NCBI GenBank assembly: GCA_029721435.1
Contig: CM056584.1
Coordinates: forward strand, 12,558,239-12,622,238
Reading direction: 5' to 3'
Source of the DNA: Gymnothorax reevesii
Lineage: Eukaryota; Chordata; Actinopteri; Anguilliformes; Muraenidae
Length of the DNA: 64,000 bases
Numbering within the stretch: the first letter of the stretch is position 1; every line of letters begins with the position of its first letter. This document shows, piece after piece, positions 58,066 through 64,000 of this stretch. A program made the position numbers and the translations under genes. Under the pieces are notes generated by a model. The model searched no databases and was not told the origin of the DNA. It saw only the letters and a list, made by a program, of their open reading frames with translations.

Positions 58066-61000
58066 TCTCGGAATGATGGCACAATATCCTACAGAAACAA
58101 GCACTAGCTCTAAGCTCTTTATAAAGTGCACTAATACTGTACAATAACCGTGCAAAAGGTGTTTTTGAAGTATTTGGAACATTTTGTGTGATCTGACATA
58201 CAACTTAAATACAGTTAAATAGATACTCAAGCTTCAATTCAAACTCACTGTTCTACTATAGAAATGATATTACGTTGAATTTTTGCTTTGTGTGCAATAC
58301 ATTCACTTCCAGGGAACTTTTGTGTGTAAATAAACTCTTCTGGACCGCATTGAAAGCAGTCCTGTCCATATAAGTGGAACAAGTTCAGGTAGAAAATTTG
58401 AGTCATTCTACATCACCTGATGTGGTTGTCTGCGTCAGCGAGAGTATACTAATCGCAGAGCGACAAAGAACCTATTACGTTGGTCTATTTAAGGGCTCAA
58501 GCCTGGGTTCACTCAATGTAAGTACTTCTAAACACTAAGAACACATAAAAATTGTGTCAACTGAAAAAAGCGCTGAATGGAATTTGATTTTAATTAAATT
58601 TTGTAAGTTTGTTACCGTGAAAAACGTACATTATTGACGAAAAATATGAAATCTTGTGGCAACAATATCTCAGAAACTATACCATATTTTCAATTCTTTT
58701 TTTTTTGTTTAGCTATACAATGACATACTCATTCTGGGTATTTTCATAGGAAAATATTTTGAAAAATGATTTGGTCATAGAATTTTAGAAATGGATGACA
58801 GAAGGATCATAAATACACCATGTATCTACCTACCCAAAAATGGCTCTGATAAACTATTAAATTTTCCGATGCGAGAAAATCGCATTTTTGTCGCGAATCG
58901 AATGCACTGGAGGCGTTCACATGAGAAAAATCCACTTAGGCTGGGGGGGTGGGGGGATTCATAAGTCCTGCTCCCTACCTAATTTTTGGCTCGTTTGGTC
59001 TCTCGGCCAGCCGGGCTTATGCAGTGGTTAGATGCCCTTGTGGTGGTCTGTCGAGCTTCCGCAAACTTTTTTTTTTTGCCTTGTCTGCACTCTAGCGCCT
59101 TTCATATTTTATTTGCATGTATATGCAATGAAAATCTAGGCCAAGTTTGAGTTTGGCCAAGTTTGGTCTTTTTTTTTTTTTAATGTCGCTTAAAACAAGT
59201 GTAAGAATACTGGAAACTGCCTTGATTTTACTTGCCAGACCTCCAGCCTGAGCTTCAGCCTGACTCTCATTTGCGCAAATGGTCTGTCAGTTTTCAAGTA
59301 ATAATTCATCTCTTCTTCTTTTAATTAGAGCATTCAATCATATCTCATAAAATTATGCTTGTGACCTGAGGCAAATACCCTGCAATTGTGAAGGGAAAAA
59401 TCACGTCTCCCTATTTCTTTGTGTGTCCGTGAGTCTGTGTGTTTCAAACAGTTTTATAGTGCAAATGCGGTGTACCCTCTTTCTTTCCCTAGATCACTCA
59501 GCATATCTTTCCTTTCTCTCTCTGGCTCTCTCTCATTCTGTCGCTCTCTCTCCCTCACCTTCTCTCCCTCGCTCTCATTCTCTCTCATTTCCCTGCCTCT
59601 TATATTATCTCCCTCCCCTCCTTCAACCAGTTGACGGGTTGGAAAGGTTAACGGAAGAGCAGCCCGCTGAGTCTCAGGCTAAATTAGCCTATTAGCCTGT
59701 GTCCCTGCCCTTGGACCTTTAGTCTGAAGGGAGACTGAATTGTGTTTGGATGAAACACTTTGACAGGCAACAAGAGGTTGGAGGAATTGATCTGCTATTT
59801 GACCTGTGCCATCTGATTTGGCCTCAGGTTACATGTTTGGGCCTTCGGGTCCACTTCTCGCTAGCCAGTGTCTGCCAAAAGCAATTAGCTATGCAGAGGT
59901 GGCTGCCTGATGGGACTTGTCTACTTCATTCTATTGTGACATTATCTGTAAAAACAACAACAGCAGATTGAACCTAATCTGCCATTATGGTGTATTGTTT
60001 TGTCAAGCAACGAAGGAGTAGAAGTTCAGAAATGCTAAATGCCAAGGTTCTGCGGTGTGACTGGTAACGAATTATTTCAGAATTTGCGGCAGCAGTTGTC
60101 CTTTTGCACACAACAAAGCTGTACAAAATGAAGGTTTAGGGCTGTTCTTAGTGTCCCTCAAAGGCACTCAGCGTTTGCATTATACCTTTGTTTCCTGTTG
60201 ATTAACTTTTCAAACGTTAAACTCTCAGTTGGATTTTTCCCCATTTTTCTCGCTTTGAGCTGAGAAAATCCCAGCTTTGCAGAACAAGTCAAAAGTTGAG
60301 AAGTTTCTGGAATCTTAAGAAGAGCTCATTAAAAGTTTCCCGTGCTCTGAAGTCAAGAAATCGAGCGAGCCGTCATCGCCATGCACTCTGTAAAGGCGAC
60401 GTGAGGACCACAGAGCTCCAGAGATGTGGACCGAGGTCCATAGCTAGCAAGAGAGCCTGTGTGTGCGGTGTAGGTGGGTGGGGGTCTCTCTCATTATTAT
60501 GGACGTGTGTGCGAAGTCTGGGGCAATTCATCCTCTTTCGTATTCCATGTTTACTGCTGGTTGGAATGAGATTGTTTGCAGTCAGTGTATACAGACTTCA
60601 TGGTGCTCTGACACAACAGTTCCTCCAGGCTTCTACATGCGCCACACATTTCCAATGGTCATAACAATCCACTGCTTTCCGCGGCACCTGTAGTTATTTA
60701 TAATCAGCGCTCTCTCCGTTACGCCAATGGCCCTCGCTCCTTCAGTCATATATGTGCCTGATGGCCCCCGTTTATCCCTCCCAGTCATTGCATACCGGAA
60801 AAAAGCAATATCCCATAATTCTGTTTTCCTCCTGCGGTGAGTGGAAGACGGGCGATGGATGAAATGTCATTCGGAATGCGAATGTTTTTGCGTATTTTCC
60901 TGCCTCCATTATGTGAGGGAGTGTACATTTATGGTGAACTTTAGAATGCACCGTCAGCAGGGGAGATACTTGGCAGTCATATTTTCCGTCACATTAGCTG

Positions 61001-61319
61001 TCACACAGGCTCAGTAGGCTTATCTGCCAGTGAGCAATACCATGAACCTATACATTTCAGATTGATGCAGGGGCAGTTAATCTCACATAGTCTGCTGTAG
61101 AAACTAATGCAGGAGAATGGAGACCGCAAGGATAACTCCTTTCAAGAGAATTGAGCTTTATTTTACAATTTCTACAGAAGAAATAATAGGAAACAGTTGA
61201 GTGCTATGCTGCATGCCATCCCTGAAATCTAGCTATCAGTGGTATGCTTAAATAGGCTTAAGTCTTTGTCTAACCAGCGTCGGTCCATCGGCAGGAACGA
61301 AGGCCAGTGGTAACTTCAC
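58066..61319. other. non-coding, unassigned
   Basis: G run near 58944-58957, T runs near 59068 and 59170, a CT-rich microsatellite-like tract 59510-59610. No exon or element ends recognised; 60690-61060 looks unique. Confidence 0.4.
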
Positions 61320-61540
61320 CTTTCACTGCTTAATAACCTAAACCTCTCGCAGTTTACTTCTCCCGATAAGCAACAGTTGCACAGACTAATTGGTAGAAAT
61401 GTATTTTTGATAGCATTGTTATACATTACACCACAAAATTATAGGTTGTTTTCTTCCGCACATAAATGACTACGTCTTGACTACGTCAATGTCTTTATAA
61501 TTTCTGCACTCATGTAGCTCGTGAAACAGCACAGATTTTT
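61320..61540. repeat. foldback family 2 fragment
   Basis: CTCTCGCAGTTTACTTCTCC, GCAACAGTTGCACAGACTAA, TTGATAGCATTGTTATACAT and ATGTAGCTCGTGAAACAGCA line up with the elements at 19890-20572 and 29280-30360. Only one arm is recognisable. Confidence 0.6.
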
Positions 61541-61804
61541 GGGTAACACTTTACTTGAAGGTATCGTCATAAGAGTGACATGACACAGTCATGAACGTGT
61601 CATGTATGTAATTATGTAAATGTCATAAACGTTGTCATTAAGTGTCATTCGGTTTTTGAGATGACAAGTTGACATTGGGTTGTCTTGATTATGACAACTT
61701 CGTCATAAGAGTGAAATGACACTGTCATAACTGTTACATGTCATGTAACAGTTACGACTGTGTCATTTCACTCTTATGACAGTACCTTCAAGTAAAGTCC
61801 AACC
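61541..61804. mobile_element. palindromic MITE, CTTTACTTGAAGGTA ends
   Basis: Left ACTTTACTTGAAGGTA then CATAAGAGTGACATGACAC; right TCATTTCACTCTTATGACAG then TACCTTCAAGTAAAGT: inverted. The inside is almost entirely TGACA/TGTCA and CATAA words, including ACTGTTACATG / CATGTAACAGT. A common fish MITE type. It sits exactly at the end of the foldback family 2 fragment. Confidence 0.85.
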
Positions 61805-62864
61805 GAATTTTGTAAATTAGTTTTCGATGCTCAGTGAGCAATAAGCCCTGAGAATCTGTTCTGTATTCTGAATGTAGTCACGGCTAAAGGGCGTTGTTGA
61901 TTCGATGCGCAGCTGAGTGAAGGTGAAAATAAATGCCGTGAAGTCAGCGAAAGTTTCAGATTTTTTGCATTTATGTTTCCATCCTAATTGTATAAATGTT
62001 GGTGATAGTCGATAAACTCTTTGATTGTTAATCAGGCGAACTTGAACGAAAACAGCCTGAGGGCAATCGAGTGGTTAAGGGTGAGGTAACTGGAGCCCCG
62101 GGGAACATGTGACCGCACGCCGCTATGGCTAACATGTGAAGGAGTTGAGACAAATGGGTAGCAGGAGAGGACGGGCTTCGCATCGTGGTATTAATCCTGA
62201 GTTTTGACTAGGCCACTTGGCACAGAGTTTGTTGTATCACCTGCTGCGGACATTGGAGAGGTGTTACGTGGATTAAAAGGACAGACGTCAGGAAAGTAAG
62301 TGGAATACAGTAAATCCATGTATCGGTGGTATTGATATAACTGGTGAAAATCAAACTGGGAACCAGTCCCTGGGAACAGTGGACCCTACGTTCAACCAGG
62401 ACTGAAGCTTACCTAATGGGTCCAGGCTGAGCCTCGGGCCTTAACACGTGCGGTTCTTTCTGGGATTGGAAGCTCTTGGCTGGCCGACCCAGTGGCTTCT
62501 GAGTGAACTGAAAACCTTTTGTTGTTTACTGACCTGACAGATCCAGTCCACAAATTAAAAGCTTTCAAGGGTGCCCTCAGTGACTTTATCAAATTGACTT
62601 CACATTACAGGAAGGAACAAGCGTCCAAAACTGTGTACAGTGATCTGTGTTTCTGCGTGACAAATTTCCCTTAAGAACATAACCTCATTCACTCTTTGTC
62701 AGAACGGCCATAATTGCTACATCTTATACTGAATATTAAACAACTGTTATGCCACACGCCCAGCGCTCTGCATCACCAGAGTTCTGAGGATACGGCCCGC
62801 TTCTCTATTCATCATTCACTACGAGCGTCTGTGTATTGTAATGTGGAAATATTGACTTTTTTTT
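61805..62864. other. non-coding, unassigned
   Basis: No element ends or exons recognised. Confidence 0.4.
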
Positions 62865-63291
62865 TGTTAAGCCCAGTCTGGAGCTAGGATTTTGGGCATG
62901 TCCTGGGCATGTCTGAGATGGAAAGTCCCAGCTAATTGAAAAAAAAATCCAAAAGGTGGGAGGGGGCTGCAAAAGAGTATATAAGGAGAAAAATTGAGAG
63001 AGAAAAGTAGTAGGAGAAATTGCAAGGAGAAGGATACATTTGACCAGACCTGTCACTCTTTTCAAGACCTGTTAAGTTTTTGTGGATTTTTGCCTGTGTT
63101 GGAGCATTTTCCTGTCCCAGGACATCACCAAGCAACCCCACCAAAGGGACTGTAAATATTTTTTTTTCTTGTAAATGTCAATCTTGGTCAGTAGTATAAA
63201 TTGTGGGTTAGTTGTCAGTCTTTGTTCAATTAAATCTGTTTAAGTTTTAAAATTTTGTCTGTCATCCCTTGCTGTCTTATATGTCATAACA
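62865..63291 (+). mobile_element. LTR with TATA box and poly(A) signal
   Basis: Starts TGTTAAGCCC and ends GTCATAACA (TG...CA with inverted TGTTA / TAACA). It holds GAGTATATAAGGAG at about 62976 (TATA box) and ATTAAA at about 63230 (poly(A) signal), in the right order for a U3-R-U5 layout on the plus strand. Directly after the end, AATTGGGGCC (63292 on) resembles a tRNA primer-binding site following a 5' LTR. No coding region follows and no flanking duplication is visible, so it is a truncated element. Confidence 0.65.
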
Positions 63292-64000
63292 AATTGGGGC
63301 CATAACAGTATCAATTAGACAATGATCCAATTTAGTGCTTATAAGCCTGAGCTTCGCACTATTTAAGTCTCGTAAGCCCTTTGTGTAGCGTTTTGCGTCT
63401 TACTTCTGCATTACGGATATTTAGCAGACTATCATTAGTCTCGCAATCTCCTGTACTTATTTGGGAATTACTGTTTTCCCTCATTGTTCTATGATCATTT
63501 GTTTTTGAAGCTCTGCTTCAAAAGTGATAAATACAATTCATCATTTTTGCATTTGAGTCCAGTCACTGTCATTTTTATTTTCAGTGCGCATATCACAGCA
63601 CTAAAAAGAGATTACATCAAATTTTTCAGTAGAATTTTAAATTTAATCTTTCAGATATTTTGTATGCTGTATTAAGTATTTTTTAATCTTTATTTTTTAT
63701 TTTTTTAAACCTTGGTATAATGAGCAACCACAAAGATTAATTCCTTGCCTAATTCCCTCTAATGTGGTGTGAAAGATTTTCAATCCCTAATTTTCTCACA
63801 AAGTGTGTTGATGCGGTAAGGACTGCCACCAATCACAGTTCTCTCTCTCACACATTCTATTCAAACTCTTCTTTTGTTAAATTAATTGCGTTGGTACTCT
63901 AAACAGGCCACAGACACCATGCTTCCACATTAAACCTTAATAGATTTGCACAATTTCCCTAAAGACCGCCTCGGAGTAATTGATGCCGAAGACTTCATTA
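63292..64000. other. non-coding, unassigned
   Basis: AT-rich; after the primer-site-like sequence no retroelement protein frame is visible. Confidence 0.45.

Overview
The window reads as nuclear DNA of a ray-finned (teleost-like) fish. The base composition is AT-leaning, with long (GT)n/(CA)n and (AT)n tracts, several recognisable fish Tc1 families, fish hAT-type foldback elements, a tRNA-derived SINE and LTRs. I found no convincing exon of a host protein-coding gene, no rRNA or tRNA gene, and no bacterial, phage or CRISPR signature. Almost every open frame is either a translated microsatellite, a random frame, or a piece of a dead transposase. The window is best described as a gene-poor intergenic or intronic stretch filled by layered transposon insertions.

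Layout. 1-4.2 kb: mostly non-coding, with an LTR-like T-rich stretch and a MITE. 4.2-7.1 kb (minus strand): a decayed, intron-containing transposase with an N-terminal THAP domain and a GDxRADSP-type core; I infer a Kolobok-like family. 7.9-9.0 kb: a (GT)n-linked repeat and two abutting MITEs. 11.9-14.0 kb: a 2.1-kb element with TTAA at both ends, carrying a foldback copy inside. 14.8-17.0 kb: an LTR-like sequence split by a 1,473-bp hAT snapback element with a perfect 8-bp target duplication (GTCAGTTG). 19.65-21.24 kb: a Tc1 relic interrupted by a second foldback family. 21.5-22.6 kb: a hairpin MITE split by a long foldback hAT element. 23.8-24.1 kb: a MITE. 28.5-30.4 kb: a MITE, then another copy of the same foldback hAT family (exact 8-bp duplication ATTATTGT), itself inserted in a copy of the second foldback family.

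32.1-32.6 kb: a deleted Tc1. 33.6-35.3 kb: large GT/AT arrays. 38.15-38.73 kb: a solo LTR with 5-bp duplication GATCC. 39.9-44.0 kb: a direct duplication of about 0.75 kb flanking a SINE and a minus-strand Tc1 transposase pseudogene. 48.5-50.1 kb: a full-length Tc1 with a DD34E transposase killed by stops and frameshifts. 53.1-53.3 kb: a MITE with (CCGT)n. 56.6-58.1 kb: a roughly 145-bp satellite interrupted by a deleted Tc1. 61.3-61.8 kb: a foldback relic and a palindromic MITE. 62.9-63.3 kb: an LTR with TATA box, poly(A) signal and a primer-site-like sequence.

No pathway or operon is present. What the sequence records is the order of insertions: several elements can be ordered relative to each other from who interrupts whom. 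Identifications of transposon families come from recognising protein motifs and terminal repeats by eye; no database search was possible.
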